Counted from the first letter of the stretch, positions 36,767 to 45,029 are shown. The stretch is DNA of 64,000 nucleotides from Candidatus Aminicenans sakinawicola JGI OTU-1 (GCA_000493965.1 AWNV01000006.1:21602-85601); one strand, 5' to 3'. Notes: generated by a model not told the origin, from the sequence alone. A program made the numbers and translations.

Positions 36767-37705
36767 TCAACTGTTTCCCCCCCAGCGCCATAACCATGCT
36801 AAATCGATATGTGAATTCCCGCCGGCAAATATAGTGTAGCTTTTGGCAAACCGGGAAATTGGTCTCACTTCCTGATAAAATTTATGGAGATAGGCCTTGA
36901 CCTTTACAAAATTGCCCTCCTGTAAAACTGATAGGGGGAAATTCCCAAGAGCTTTTTTAAAAATTTGCCTTAAATTCTGGAAACTTTTCGATGAGGATAA
37001 TTTTTGATAAGACATCGAAACAGGTCTCGCCTGCTGAGCCAAACGTGTTCTTTCCGTAGCAAAGTCTAAAAGAAGTGCCCCAATTTTTAAATCCAATAGA
37101 AATTGAGAAATCATGCGGTGGGCATCCTGGGCTGCTTCGATATTAAATCGCGATTCCTGAATCTGAAAGAAACATCCGGCTTCAAGGGTATTCCTTTCTA
37201 TTACAGGGGACTTTCCAAAATTTTCTACCCGGAATGCAAGCAGCATTTTTTCTTCATGACTGGCATTTGTTGTCAGGTGAAATATTTTCTTTATCTCAGT
37301 TGCTTGGTTTCCAAATTCAAGATCAAACGATTCATTTAATATTCCGTTAATAAAAAATTTCCCTCTTGTTTTTCCTACACCTCTAAACCTGCAATTCAAG
37401 TTTATTTTACTTCTCTCAGTTTTGATTCCCGAATAAACTTCTGGCACACGTAACCCATAGCGAAGCCATAAGATCTTTCCCCTGATAATCTGCCAATTCT
37501 GTATCAGATCCCAACCGGAGTCTATAAGCTCAATTTTTTCACCGTTTGGAAGATCTTCATTTTTTAATTTCCATGGTGAAAGGTCATTATTTATGAGAGT
37601 CTCTAAATCCTTTATCTTCGCTTGGACATCCTCTTGGCTGTACAGGAAAAGAGGACACGTAATAGCAAAAATTATGACTATTAAAAGAATCTTGGCTTTC
37701 TTCAT
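36767..37705 (-). CDS. GH38 alpha-mannosidase, 5' part of a frameshifted gene
   Basis: The frame runs from the ATG at 37705 (MKKAKILLIVIIF..., a signal peptide, with GGGG upstream) and gives about 312 residues. It contains the N-terminal accessory domain and stops just after FAGGNSHIDLAWLWRW, the HxD zinc-binding motif of GH38. In the next frame the text continues GETVEVAKETFSTIMDNMDEY, which joins directly to the downstream part. The upstream in-frame ATG at 37774 is less likely because it places a polar tail before the signal peptide. The gene is either disrupted, phase-variable or mis-sequenced. Confidence 0.85.
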   Translation of the reverse strand: MKKAKILLIVIIFAITCPLFLYSQEDVQAKIKDLETLINNDLSPWKLKNEDLPNGEKIELIDSGWDLIQNWQIIRGKILWLRYGLRVPEVYSGIKTERSKINLNCRFRGVGKTRGKFFINGILNESFDLEFGNQATEIKKIFHLTTNASHEEKMLLAFRVENFGKSPVIERNTLEAGCFFQIQESRFNIEAAQDAHRMISQFLLDLKIGALLLDFATERTRLAQQARPVSMSYQKLSSSKSFQNLRQIFKKALGNFPLSVLQEGNFVKVKAYLHKFYQEVRPISRFAKSYTIFAGGNSHIDLAWLWRWGGNS

Positions 37706-37761
37706 ATTATTCCCCTTAATTATCTTTTCTTTGAGGCATGATATCCCATAAATCACATTGA

Positions 37762-37790
37762 ATATTAACAGCATAACAAGGGCCAGTCAA
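37762..37790 (-). promoter_or_regulatory. Promoter of GH38 mannosidase gene
   Basis: On the minus strand TTGACT (37785-37790) and TAATAT (37762-37767) are 17 bases apart. The start codon at 37705 is about 50 bases beyond the expected transcription start. Confidence 0.45.
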
Positions 37791-37841
37791 TATAACACAA
37801 GAGGGAGGATGCAGTTTATAATAACGTCTTTTAAAGTTTCG

Positions 37842-38042
37842 TCAGTCATCCCGGTTTTTTCTTTTTTTCCAGAGCCAGAATAAATAAACGGCTGGTGCCT
37901 GGTAGAAGGCAAAAATAATTGGAGAGAGGATAAGCCAGTACATATCAAACTCAGGGATAAAGAGAATAATAAAAAGAGCAATCCCACCAAGGGAGGCGCA
38001 TATAGAAGATGCCAATAGTAGACAAGAATAAAATTTTTTCAT
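37842..38042 (-). CDS. Small hypothetical two-helix membrane protein
   Basis: The 66-residue frame encodes two hydrophobic helices (about 5-30 and 34-57) and ends in a basic-acidic tail KKRKNRDD, a typical small inner-membrane protein pattern. No family is recognised. The start ATG abuts the family B repeat at 38043, so the leader would be repeat-derived and has no visible ribosome site. This lowers confidence. Confidence 0.45.
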   Translation of the reverse strand: MKKFYSCLLLASSICASLGGIALFIILFIPEFDMYWLILSPIIFAFYQAPAVYLFWLWKKRKNRDD

Positions 38043-38312
38043 TTATTCATAAAAATTGCTGATAAATTATAACAATTAAAACCATTCACAATCGTTCTCC
38101 AAGAAATCCTCATAACTACCTTATCTTAAACCTTCTCTATAATAAAATTTAAATCTATTATCAGCAATTTTTACCCTTTGGGCGAGCCGATCTCACCGCA
38201 TCTGCTGCGTTACAGCCCATTCGTGGTGAAGGACCACAACTTCATGGGCTGTGCCTTACATCTGCGGCAAGCTTGACTCGTGAATAACCCACGTTCTCCT
38301 GAATAATCCAGG
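38043..38312 (+). repeat. Family B repeat, near-complete copy
   Basis: About 270 bp, running from TTATTCATAAAAATTGCTG to CCTGAATAATCCAGG. It contains the internal motifs ATCTATTATCAGCAATTTTT, GCGAGCCGATCT, GCATCTGCTGCGTTACAGC and TGGTGAAGGACCACAACTTC. The last is itself a hairpin (GTGGTCC/GGACCAC type). The copy at 50819-51087 matches over most of its length in reverse orientation. Confidence 0.8.
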
Positions 38313-38352
38313 TTAAATTTTTAGATATTTCAATATAGAAGTAATGGTTGAA

Positions 38353-39735
38353 TTAATCGAATTTGAATACTTTATCTTTAAAAAGTCTTAAACAGGCACC
38401 TGCCACTTTTACATCATAAAGCTTACCTTTATTCATCGAGATCTCATCGAGTGCGGCTTCTATAGTTAAGGCAGCTCGATACGGCCTGTGAGTGCACATG
38501 GCTTCCACAACGTCAGCTACAGCCAAAATTCTTGCTTCAATAAGAATATCTTTTCCTTTTAAGCCGGAAGGATATCCGCTTCCGTCCATCCTTTCGTGAT
38601 GTTGGAGTACAATTTTGGCAATAGGCCATGCAAACTCTATCGACTTTAATATATCATGGCCAACCTGTGAATGAGTTTTTATTATGTTCTGTTCGACTTC
38701 AGAAATCTTGCCTGGCTTACTAAGTATTTCAGCAGGAACATATATCTTGCCTATGTCATGAAGACTTCCGGCCAAACGCACTGCATCAATCTTATCTTTA
38801 CTAAAATGCATCTCTTCAGCTATTGCACAAGCAAGCTTTGTTACCCGTATTTGATGGCCTGCCGTGTAAGGGTCTCTAGCTTCGATAGTAAAAGCCATAG
38901 CCTGAACAGTTCCTTCCATTACCAGCTTCTGCTTTTCGAAACTCTTGAACAATTCTTCCTCTGCCTTTTTACGGCGGCTTATATTAGTGAAAGTTAAAAC
39001 TATGCCATTAATTTTTCCACTCTCTTCCTTTATGGGAGTAATTATGTGTTCGATTGGAATCTCTTCCCCTTTTTTAGAAATAAGGACAGCTTCATTCTTA
39101 TGTTTCATTCGCTTCCCAGCAAGGATTTTCCCAACAGGAATTTCATACTTTTCCCCTGTTTTTTCGCTTCTTATATCAAAAAAATCGTTTGCAGGTTTCC
39201 CCAAAGCTTGTTTTTGTTCCCACCTGGTAAGAGTTTCGGCAAGTGGATTCATAAACGTGATCATTCCTTCCTGGTCAGTTGCAATAACAGCATCATCTAT
39301 ACTCCTCAGTATCGTAGAGAATAATCGCTCTCTGGCTTTCAATTTGGAATCCATCTTAAATTTGTATAAAGCAATCTCAATTGTCGTTTGCAGCTCTCTT
39401 TCTTCGAACGGCTTTAGTAAATAACCGAAGGGCTCGGTCTTTTTTGCTCGCTGTAATGTGATCTCATCTGCATAAGCAGTAAGATAGACAACCGGAATAT
39501 TTAACTGCTTATAGATCTGTCCTGCCGCTTCCACACCTGTCCTTTCCCCATGGAGCAGGATATCCATCAGGACTATATCCGGCCTTGCAGTTCTAGCTGT
39601 TAGGACAGATTCCTTCGCGGTAGAGACAATTGAAACCACCTCATACCCTAATCCTAAAAGCATATTGCCAATATCACGTGCAACAATGCTTTCATCTTCA
39701 ACAACCAAGACCCTTGTACTCATCACTTTATTCAA
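38353..39735 (-). CDS. Response regulator with PAS and HD-GYP output
   Basis: The 460-residue protein has an N-terminal receiver domain (about 6-120: VLVVEDESIVARDIG, phospho-acceptor Asp in DIVLMDILL, Lys in YLLKPFEER). A PAS domain follows at about 135-255 (DDAVIATDQEGMITFMNPLAE), then a short coil and an HD-GYP domain (about 280-455). The metal motifs are complete: AGSLHDIGKI, HHERMDGSGYP and LAVADVVEAM. HD-GYP proteins degrade cyclic di-GMP, so this is likely an intracellular signal-controlled phosphodiesterase. No partner kinase is adjacent. The nearest kinase relic is the pseudogene at 8818. Confidence 0.93.
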   Translation of the reverse strand: MNKVMSTRVLVVEDESIVARDIGNMLLGLGYEVVSIVSTAKESVLTARTARPDIVLMDILLHGERTGVEAAGQIYKQLNIPVVYLTAYADEITLQRAKKTEPFGYLLKPFEERELQTTIEIALYKFKMDSKLKARERLFSTILRSIDDAVIATDQEGMITFMNPLAETLTRWEQKQALGKPANDFFDIRSEKTGEKYEIPVGKILAGKRMKHKNEAVLISKKGEEIPIEHIITPIKEESGKINGIVLTFTNISRRKKAEEELFKSFEKQKLVMEGTVQAMAFTIEARDPYTAGHQIRVTKLACAIAEEMHFSKDKIDAVRLAGSLHDIGKIYVPAEILSKPGKISEVEQNIIKTHSQVGHDILKSIEFAWPIAKIVLQHHERMDGSGYPSGLKGKDILIEARILAVADVVEAMCTHRPYRAALTIEAALDEISMNKGKLYDVKVAGACLRLFKDKVFKFD

Positions 39736-39756
39736 AAAATCACATATTTGTTTTGT

Positions 39757-39785
39757 AAAATATCATTAGAACTCATATAAGTCAA
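39757..39785 (-). promoter_or_regulatory. Promoter of HD-GYP response regulator
   Basis: TTGACT (39780-39785) and TATTTT (39757-39762) are 17 bases apart on the minus strand, 22 bases ahead of the start at 39735. Confidence 0.45.
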
Positions 39786-39885
39786 TTTTCAAGGTGTACA
39801 TCAACAACAATGGTCAATCAGCTAGATCTACTTGATCTCGTAAAAAATTATGCTTACGAGGAATACCATTGAGAGAAAGAATCTC

Positions 39886-39960
39886 TGGTGGGCGGTACTG
39901 GATTCGAACCAGTGACACCCGGTTTGTAAGACCGGTACTCTACCGCTGAGCTAACCGCCC
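39886..39960 (-). tRNA. tRNA-Val (TAC)
   Basis: On the minus strand GGGCGGT pairs with ACCGCCC. The loop CTTACAA on the stem CCGGT/ACCGG gives anticodon TAC. The T arm is GGTTCGAATCC. CCA is encoded at the 3' end (39886-39888). Confidence 0.95.
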
Positions 39961-39993
39961 TGATTCTTGCTTCGTTTCCGAAAAACCATAATT

Positions 39994-40022
39994 AAAGTAG
40001 AGAAAAGCAACATTTTTGTCAA
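39994..40022 (-). promoter_or_regulatory. Promoter of tRNA-Val
   Basis: On the minus strand TTGACA (40017-40022) is followed after 17 bases by TACTTT (39994-39999). The -35 is perfect, the -10 weak. It is back to back with the rplU promoter. Confidence 0.45.
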
Positions 40023-40049
40023 GATAAGTTACAAACACGTCTGTTCCGT

Positions 40050-40078
40050 TTGACATAGGAACAGCCGTATGTTAAATT
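40050..40078 (+). promoter_or_regulatory. Promoter of rplU-rpmA-obg operon
   Basis: TTGACA, 17-base spacer, TAAATT (4 of 6). Transcription would begin near 40085, giving a 27-base leader with AAAGG before the ATG at 40112. Confidence 0.55.
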
Positions 40079-40111
40079 TAACTCAATAAAATCTGGAAAA
40101 AAGGTAGAGAA

Positions 40112-40708
40112 ATGTTCGCTGTAATTAAAACTGGTGGAAAACAGTACAAGGTTCAAAAAGGAGATGTCCTGTCCATTGAAAAGCTGGGACTGGAAAAAGG
40201 TCAAAAAATGACTTTTGATAAGGTTCTTCTTATTGAAGATGAAAACAAAACTCAAATAGGAACTCCATTTATCGAGAACGCTCAAGTCAAGGCTGTCGTT
40301 ATTGAAAATTTTAGGGATAAAAAAATTATTGTTTTTAAAAAGAAAAAAAGGAAGCAGTATAGAAAAAAGAGTGGTCACAGGCAGGATTTGACAAAGGTCA
40401 AAGTTGAAGAAATAATTTCTAGTGAAAATGCCTCTCAACAGAAAAAACAGGCCAGAACAGTCAAAGAATCAGAAAAAAAAGAAAGTATTAAAAAGCAAAA
40501 GCCGAAGCCTGAAATAAAAACTGATTCCGTGAAAGCCAAGAGCCCCATAAAGCGGGAAACAAAAAAACCGGGCAAAAAAACAGCAACACCAAAAAGCAAG
40601 GATAAAGCCGTCAAAGCTAAAAAGATAAAGCCCAAAACTCCTGCAAAAGAGAAAAAGGCAAGTAATACAAATTCAAAAACCAAGGAATCTACCTTAGCAA
40701 AGGAGTAA
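40112..40708 (+). CDS. rplU: Ribosomal protein bL21 with long basic C-terminal extension
   Basis: The first ~103 residues are a normal bL21: [20 protein letters not shown] at the start, and the signature [15 protein letters not shown] near residue 85. The remaining ~95 residues are a low-complexity Lys/Ala/Pro/Thr/Ser tail (for example [20 protein letters not shown]), absent from ordinary bL21. The tail resembles histone H1-like linker sequence. It may contact rRNA or be disordered. rpmA follows 4 bp downstream in the usual rplU-rpmA-obg order. Confidence 0.96.
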   Translation: MFAVIKTGGKQYKVQKGDVLSIEKLGLEKGQKMTFDKVLLIEDENKTQIGTPFIENAQVKAVVIENFRDKKIIVFKKKKRKQYRKKSGHRQDLTKVKVEEIISSENASQQKKQARTVKESEKKESIKKQKPKPEIKTDSVKAKSPIKRETKKPGKKTATPKSKDKAVKAKKIKPKTPAKEKKASNTNSKTKESTLAKE

Positions 40709-40712
40709 GAGA

Positions 40713-40967
40713 ATGGCACACAAAAAATCTGGAGGAAGTGCCAAAAATGGAAGAGATAGCCATTCGAAGAGACTGGGCGTAAAGCGTTATGGCGGACAAT
40801 ATGTCAGCGCCGGTTCTATCCTCGTACGCCAGAGAGGAACGCCATTTAAGGCGGGAATGAATGTCGGGAGAGGAAAGGATGATACTCTTTTTGCTAAAGT
40901 GTCAGGAAATGTCTGTTTTGAAACAAAAGCAAGAAAAAGAAAATTTGTTTCCGTCATCCCTTCCTAG
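40713..40967 (+). CDS. rpmA: Ribosomal protein bL27
   Basis: The 84-residue protein reads [29 protein letters not shown], the canonical bL27 start. The N-terminus begins directly with AHKK, so no Firmicutes-type cleaved leader is present. It sits near the peptidyl-transferase centre. It lies 4 bp after rplU. A hairpin at 40964-40986 overlaps its stop. Confidence 0.98.
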   Translation: MAHKKSGGSAKNGRDSHSKRLGVKRYGGQYVSAGSILVRQRGTPFKAGMNVGRGKDDTLFAKVSGNVCFETKARKRKFVSVIPS

Positions 40968-40986
40968 CCTGAATAATTCAGGTTAG
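40964..40986. repeat. 23-bp palindrome with CCTGAATAATTCAGG core
   Basis: The rpmA stop codon lies within a palindrome whose core CCTGAATAATTCAGG (40968-40982) extends outward with CTAG/TTAG arms. It matches the end motif of family B repeats and is a solo copy between rpmA and obg. Confidence 0.6.
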
Positions 40987-41004
40987 AAATTTCTGACTTA
41001 AAAT

Positions 41005-42015
41005 ATGTTTGTAGACCAGGTCAAAGTAACCCTCAAAGCAGGAAAAGGTGGCAACGGGTGTGTAAGTTTCCGGAGAGAGAGGGGAGTCCCACGAGGAGGA
41101 CCCAACGGCGGCAATGGAGGGAAAGGGGGACGCATATATCTTGTTTCCGATAAAAATATTTCTTCTCTTGTCTTTTTTCGCTTTCATCCAATAAATAAAG
41201 CCAGAAATGGTTCTCACGGAGAAGGAAGAAATCGCCAAGGAAAACGTGGCAGTGATATATACCTTAAAGTGCCAGTAGGAACAATCGTAAAAAGAGAGGA
41301 AGAAATCTTGTTTGATTTTCTTGCTTCGGAACAGATACTTCTATCTGCCGAAGGAGGGAAAGGGGGACGGGGCAATGCAAGTTTTGCTTCATCCACACAC
41401 CAAGCCCCACGAATATGCCAGGAAGGGCAGCCTGGGGAGGAAAAGCTCTTAACCCTAGAGCTAAAGCTCATCGCTGATGTAGGTCTAATTGGTTTTCCAA
41501 ATGTAGGAAAGTCAACCCTGATTTCAAAGATTTCAGCAGCAAAACCTATTATTGCAGATTACCCTTTTACTACTCTTAGTCCCAATTTGGGTGTTGTGGA
41601 CGTTGATGAATTCAGGAGCTTTGTCGTTGCAGACATCCCAGGTTTGATCGAGGGCGCCCATTTGGGTCATGGACTAGGCATCAAATTTCTTAAACACGTG
41701 GAAAGGACAAAAATATTAGTTCACCTTATCGATGTCTCTCCTTATTCTCAAAGGGATCCTGTGCAGGATTTCAGTTCTGTGATAAGAGAACTCGAAGCTT
41801 TTAATCCTCAATTGACAAAAAGGCACCAAATATTGGTCGCGAACAAAATTGACCTTCTTGAAGAAAATAAAGCAAGTCTGAATAAAGTAAGATTACTGGC
41901 AAAACATGAAAATCTTCCTTTTTTTGCAATTTCTGCTTTGAAAAAGCAGGGCATTAAAGAACTAATTTTATGGATTACAAGGAAGTTAGACATATTAACA
42001 AATAAAACAGAATAA
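41005..42015 (+). CDS. obg: Obg family ribosome-assembly GTPase
   Basis: The 336-residue protein has the glycine-rich Obg fold (about 1-158: GKGGNGCVSFRRERGVPRGG). The G domain follows: GFPNVGKSTL (G1), TTLSPN (G2), DIPGLIEGA (G3), NKID (G4), and SAL (G5). The optional C-terminal OCT domain is absent, which is usual for many phyla. It acts in late 50S assembly and sits in the standard rplU-rpmA-obg order. nadD follows 4 bp later. Confidence 0.97.
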   Translation: MFVDQVKVTLKAGKGGNGCVSFRRERGVPRGGPNGGNGGKGGRIYLVSDKNISSLVFFRFHPINKARNGSHGEGRNRQGKRGSDIYLKVPVGTIVKREEEILFDFLASEQILLSAEGGKGGRGNASFASSTHQAPRICQEGQPGEEKLLTLELKLIADVGLIGFPNVGKSTLISKISAAKPIIADYPFTTLSPNLGVVDVDEFRSFVVADIPGLIEGAHLGHGLGIKFLKHVERTKILVHLIDVSPYSQRDPVQDFSSVIRELEAFNPQLTKRHQILVANKIDLLEENKASLNKVRLLAKHENLPFFAISALKKQGIKELILWITRKLDILTNKTE

Positions 42016-42019
42016 CTCT

Positions 42020-42676
42020 ATGAAAACGGAAAGGATAGGACTCTTTGGCGGAACCTTCAACCCGATCCATTCTGGACACATAAGGGCAATAGAGATTGTT
42101 CAGAAGAAATTCTCATTAGATAAAATCCTAATTATTCCTTCGTATATCCCACCACATAAAAAATCTGACGGCATTGCTTCCCCAAAAAACCGATTAAAAA
42201 TGGTCAAGCTTGCTGCCTGTTCTTCCTCTATATTTGTCCCTTCTTCTATTGAAATAGAAGAAAAAACAAAATCATACTCGATTATTACTCTGAACAAAAT
42301 AAAAAATCTCTATCCTAATGCCTATATCTTTTTTATTCTCGGTATTGATGTATTTTTAGAAATACACACATGGAAAGACTATGAAAAAGTGCTTGATCAA
42401 TGTTTTTTTGTTGTTGTCAGCCGATCCGGTTATAAATTGGAAGATGCAAAAGGCATTTTGGAAGGAAAATACGATAACAGAATGCTTAAACTCCCGCAAT
42501 CTCAAAAGTGTATAGAGAAAAACCTTACTTCTTTTAAAATCTTCCTGTTACCTATACCTGGCTTGGATATTACTTCTTCTGAAGTCAGGGGAAGAATAAA
42601 AAAAGGTGGCTCCATAGATGGATTAGTTCCAGAAGCAGTGAAAAACTATATAAAGAATAAGAAGCTTTACAAGTGA
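42020..42676 (+). CDS. nadD: Nicotinate-nucleotide adenylyltransferase
   Basis: The 218-residue protein forms deamido-NAD+ from nicotinate mononucleotide and ATP. It begins IGLFGGTFNPIHSGHIRAIE, the nucleotidyltransferase GTFxPxHxGH motif. It has SYIPPHKKSD, FFILGIDVFLEIHTWKDYE and near the end ITSSEVRGRIKKG (the ISSTxIR motif variant). It follows obg by 4 bp and overlaps rsfS. Confidence 0.95.
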   Translation: MKTERIGLFGGTFNPIHSGHIRAIEIVQKKFSLDKILIIPSYIPPHKKSDGIASPKNRLKMVKLAACSSSIFVPSSIEIEEKTKSYSIITLNKIKNLYPNAYIFFILGIDVFLEIHTWKDYEKVLDQCFFVVVSRSGYKLEDAKGILEGKYDNRMLKLPQSQKCIEKNLTSFKIFLLPIPGLDITSSEVRGRIKKGGSIDGLVPEAVKNYIKNKKLYK

Positions 42677-43053
42677 TAAATATGAACAATAAGACTTCAA
42701 ATGTACTTTCTAAACAAAAACTCCCACAGGGAGTCAAGATTTCTGTAAAAGCAAGTCGCGCTACCAAAGCAGAGGAAATTTTTATTCTAGATTTGAGTAG
42801 GATATCTTCTTTTACTGATTTTTTTGTTATTATGAACGGCAATTCCAGCAGGCAGAACATCGCGCTTTACGAAAATATTGAACACGAATTAAAAAAGAAA
42901 AAAATCAGGCCCCTGAGCATAGAAGGAAGGAAAAATGCCGAATGGATATTAATGGACTACGGAGATTTTATTATCCATATTTTTTCCAAGAAAGCACGTG
43001 AATATTATTCACTGGAAAAATTATGGGGCGATGCACCAAAAACCTCTTATTGA
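42673..43053 (+). CDS. rsfS: Ribosome silencing factor RsfS
   Basis: The 126-residue protein matches RsfS/DUF143: ILDLSRISSFTDFFVIMNGNSSRQ and EWILMDYGDFIIHIFSKKAREYYSLEKLWGDA. It blocks subunit joining by binding uL14 on the 50S subunit. The frame starts at GTG 42673, overlapping nadD's stop. An ATG at 42682 is an equally plausible start, since neither has a clear ribosome site. It ends the rplU operon. Confidence 0.93.
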   Translation: MINMNNKTSNVLSKQKLPQGVKISVKASRATKAEEIFILDLSRISSFTDFFVIMNGNSSRQNIALYENIEHELKKKKIRPLSIEGRKNAEWILMDYGDFIIHIFSKKAREYYSLEKLWGDAPKTSY

Positions 43054-43101
43054 TAGCTTGGTCTGGACCAGGCTGGCTAAATAAATATTTTCAAAAAATT
43101 G

Positions 43102-43130
43102 TTGACATTTCTTTCTCTAAATATTATTTT
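43102..43130 (+). promoter_or_regulatory. Promoter of DksA-like gene
   Basis: TTGACA and TATTTT are 17 bases apart. Transcription would begin near 43137, giving a leader of about 100 bases before the TTG at 43238. Confidence 0.45.
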
Positions 43131-43237
43131 TTATTAACAAAATTTACAAAACATAAGGATCTGAAAGTAATTTTATTTAGTGAATGGCTTTTTACATAAG
43201 AAGAAGGAAGACAATACTCTAATTAGGGGGAAAAATC

Positions 43238-43591
43238 TTGGATAAAAGAGAGAAAGAAAAATACAAAAAAATACTTTTAGAAAAGAAAGAAGAGATAAAA
43301 AATAAGTTGAGTGAATTTTACAGCGAAAGCAAAGAACTTGAGACAGGAATTGCACAGGATGTCGCTGACAAAGCCGAAAGTTCCTACACCAAAGAATTTC
43401 TTTTGAGCCTTTCCAATAAAGATCGAAATCAGCTTCTCATGGTAGACGATGCTCTCAAAAGGATTGAAAAAAATACCTTCGGGCTTTGCCAGAGGTGTAA
43501 TAAAAAAATCAATGAAAAAAGATTGAATGTTATTCCATGGACACCTTATTGTATTAAGTGCCAAGAAAAGGAAGAGGAAGAATCATTTTGA
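43238..43591 (+). CDS. TraR/DksA family zinc-finger protein
   Basis: The 117-residue protein has an N-terminal helical coiled coil (about 1-80) and a C4 zinc finger CQRC-x17-CIKC (residues about 88-112). DksA-family proteins bind the RNA polymerase secondary channel, often with ppGpp. The tip region carries DVADKAE, which resembles the acidic coiled-coil tip. The start is TTG with AGGGGG ahead. The comF-like gene begins at the overlapping TTG. Confidence 0.9.
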   Translation: MDKREKEKYKKILLEKKEEIKNKLSEFYSESKELETGIAQDVADKAESSYTKEFLLSLSNKDRNQLLMVDDALKRIEKNTFGLCQRCNKKINEKRLNVIPWTPYCIKCQEKEEEESF

Positions 43592-44331
43592 CTTACTCTT
43601 TTCACAAAGATATTTCGACTTTCTTAAAATTAGCCGAGCTTACATTTTTCCCATCTTTCTGCCAGATATGCTCCTCCTTGCTTGAATTCCCCCACGAAAA
43701 AATAGTTTGCAATTCATGCTGGGAAAGCCTAAAAGTTCACATGGCTGCATATTGTTTATGCTGTGGACGTTTTTTTGAGAGTTCAACAGAGCTTCATCTC
43801 TGCGGGCTGTGCTTACATAAAATCCCTCATTTTTCCTGTCACCGTTCTTGCGGCCGATATGAGGGGAAGTTGAAAGATATAATCCTATTATATAAATACC
43901 GGAAGCTGCACATTCTGGGTAAAGGACTGGCCCAATTCGCCTATCAAACTTTAGGCAATGAGGAAGCAATATGGTGGGGTATTGACGCTATAATTCCTGT
44001 TCCACTTCATCCAAAAAGAAAAAAACAAAGGGGATTTAACCAGGCTCAAATAATCGCTAGGGAACTGGCAAGACTCAAAAAAACAGTAGTGATTGAACGA
44101 GTATTGATTAAATTAAAAAATGTTCCACCTCAAACTTCTCTTGCAGCAGAAGAAAGAAAAAAGAATGTCAAAGGAATTTATAAAGTTTCAAAACCGGAAC
44201 AAATTAAAGGAAAAATTGTTCTATTAGTCGACGATGTATTTACTACAGGATCTACAATCTATGAATGCAGCTCAGTCCTGAGGAAGGCAGGAGCAAAGGA
44301 TGTCAGAGCTCTTACTATTGCCCAGGCTTAG
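43588..44331 (+). CDS. ComF family phosphoribosyltransferase-like protein
   Basis: From the TTG at 43588 the protein has 247 residues. That start overlaps the DksA-like stop and follows AGGAAGAGG; an in-frame GTG at 43558 is an alternative. An N-terminal double zinc ribbon (CQICSSLL, CNSCWESL, CLCCGRFF, CGLCLHK) precedes the PRTase-like domain with the PRPP motif VLLVDDVFTTGSTI near the end and KRGFNQAQIIAREL-type text before it. ComF proteins act in DNA uptake in competent bacteria. The window also holds dprA and comEA-like genes. Confidence 0.93.
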   Translation: MTYSFHKDISTFLKLAELTFFPSFCQICSSLLEFPHEKIVCNSCWESLKVHMAAYCLCCGRFFESSTELHLCGLCLHKIPHFSCHRSCGRYEGKLKDIILLYKYRKLHILGKGLAQFAYQTLGNEEAIWWGIDAIIPVPLHPKRKKQRGFNQAQIIARELARLKKTVVIERVLIKLKNVPPQTSLAAEERKKNVKGIYKVSKPEQIKGKIVLLVDDVFTTGSTIYECSSVLRKAGAKDVRALTIAQA

Positions 44332-45026
44332 CTTGGCCCAATAAGGATTGTTACTTCCCCCTTTACGGTTCTAGCTGCAAGTTTATTTATCAGCTCATCA
44401 GGCGTCCCTCTCAGGAATTCTTCATAGATCTTTGTTATTTCCCTTGCAATAACAACCTGTCTTTCAGCGAATGTTTCCCTGGTAATTTCAAGAAAAGCAA
44501 GAAGCTTTCTAGCCGGAAGATAAAAAACAAGAGTCGCTGTTTCATTTTTAAGAGAATCCAAAAGCTTTTTTACTGCCGCCTTTTTAGGAGGGGCAAATCC
44601 TAAAAACAGGAATCTATTAGTAGGAAGTCCGGCAGCAGAAAGAGCGGTTGTTACTACCGAAGGACCTGGAATAGGCACTATTTCTATACCTGATGCTATG
44701 GCCTCTTTTATAAGTAAAAAGCCTGGATCTGAGATCCCGGGAGTTCCTGCATCCGAGACCAGAGCCACGTCTTTACCTCCCTTAAGCAGATTGATAATCA
44801 AGGGAATTTTTTGTCTTTCTCTAGGTTGAAAATAACTAATAAGCTTTTTTTTAAATTTATACCTATTTAAAAGCTTAATGGTTTGCCGTGTATCTTCACA
44901 TGCTATAAAAGAAACATTCTTTAAAATTCTTAGCGCTCTAAAAGTTAAATCTTCCAGGTTCCCTATAGGAGTAGCAACAATATAGAGTTTGCCACAAGAT
45001 TTTTGGCCAAAGTTTCCCTCTTGCAT
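44328..45026 (-). CDS. rsmI: 16S rRNA 2'-O-ribose C1402 methyltransferase
   Basis: The 232-residue SPOUT-unrelated, tetrapyrrole-methylase-fold protein has LYIVATPIGNLEDLTFRALR at the start, then FIACEDTRQTIKLL and LVSDAGTPGISDPG, all RsmI signatures, and ends with the domain containing FLGFAPPKKA. It methylates the ribose of C1402 in 16S rRNA. It converges with the comF-like gene (4-bp overlap) and follows nadE by 3 bp on the minus strand. Confidence 0.95.
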   Translation of the reverse strand: MQEGNFGQKSCGKLYIVATPIGNLEDLTFRALRILKNVSFIACEDTRQTIKLLNRYKFKKKLISYFQPRERQKIPLIINLLKGGKDVALVSDAGTPGISDPGFLLIKEAIASGIEIVPIPGPSVVTTALSAAGLPTNRFLFLGFAPPKKAAVKKLLDSLKNETATLVFYLPARKLLAFLEITRETFAERQVVIAREITKIYEEFLRGTPDELINKLAARTVKGEVTILIGPS

Positions 45027-45029
45027 GGC

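Noticed and set aside
40019..40719. Minus-strand frames opposite rplU
   Set aside because: Antisense of the Lys-rich bL21 tail gives Phe/Leu-rich text that mimics membrane proteins.
43054..43090. Decayed family B end near TGGTCTGGACCAGGCTGGC
   Set aside because: Only a loose resemblance to CCTGGCTTATTCATAAAAAT; too short to support.
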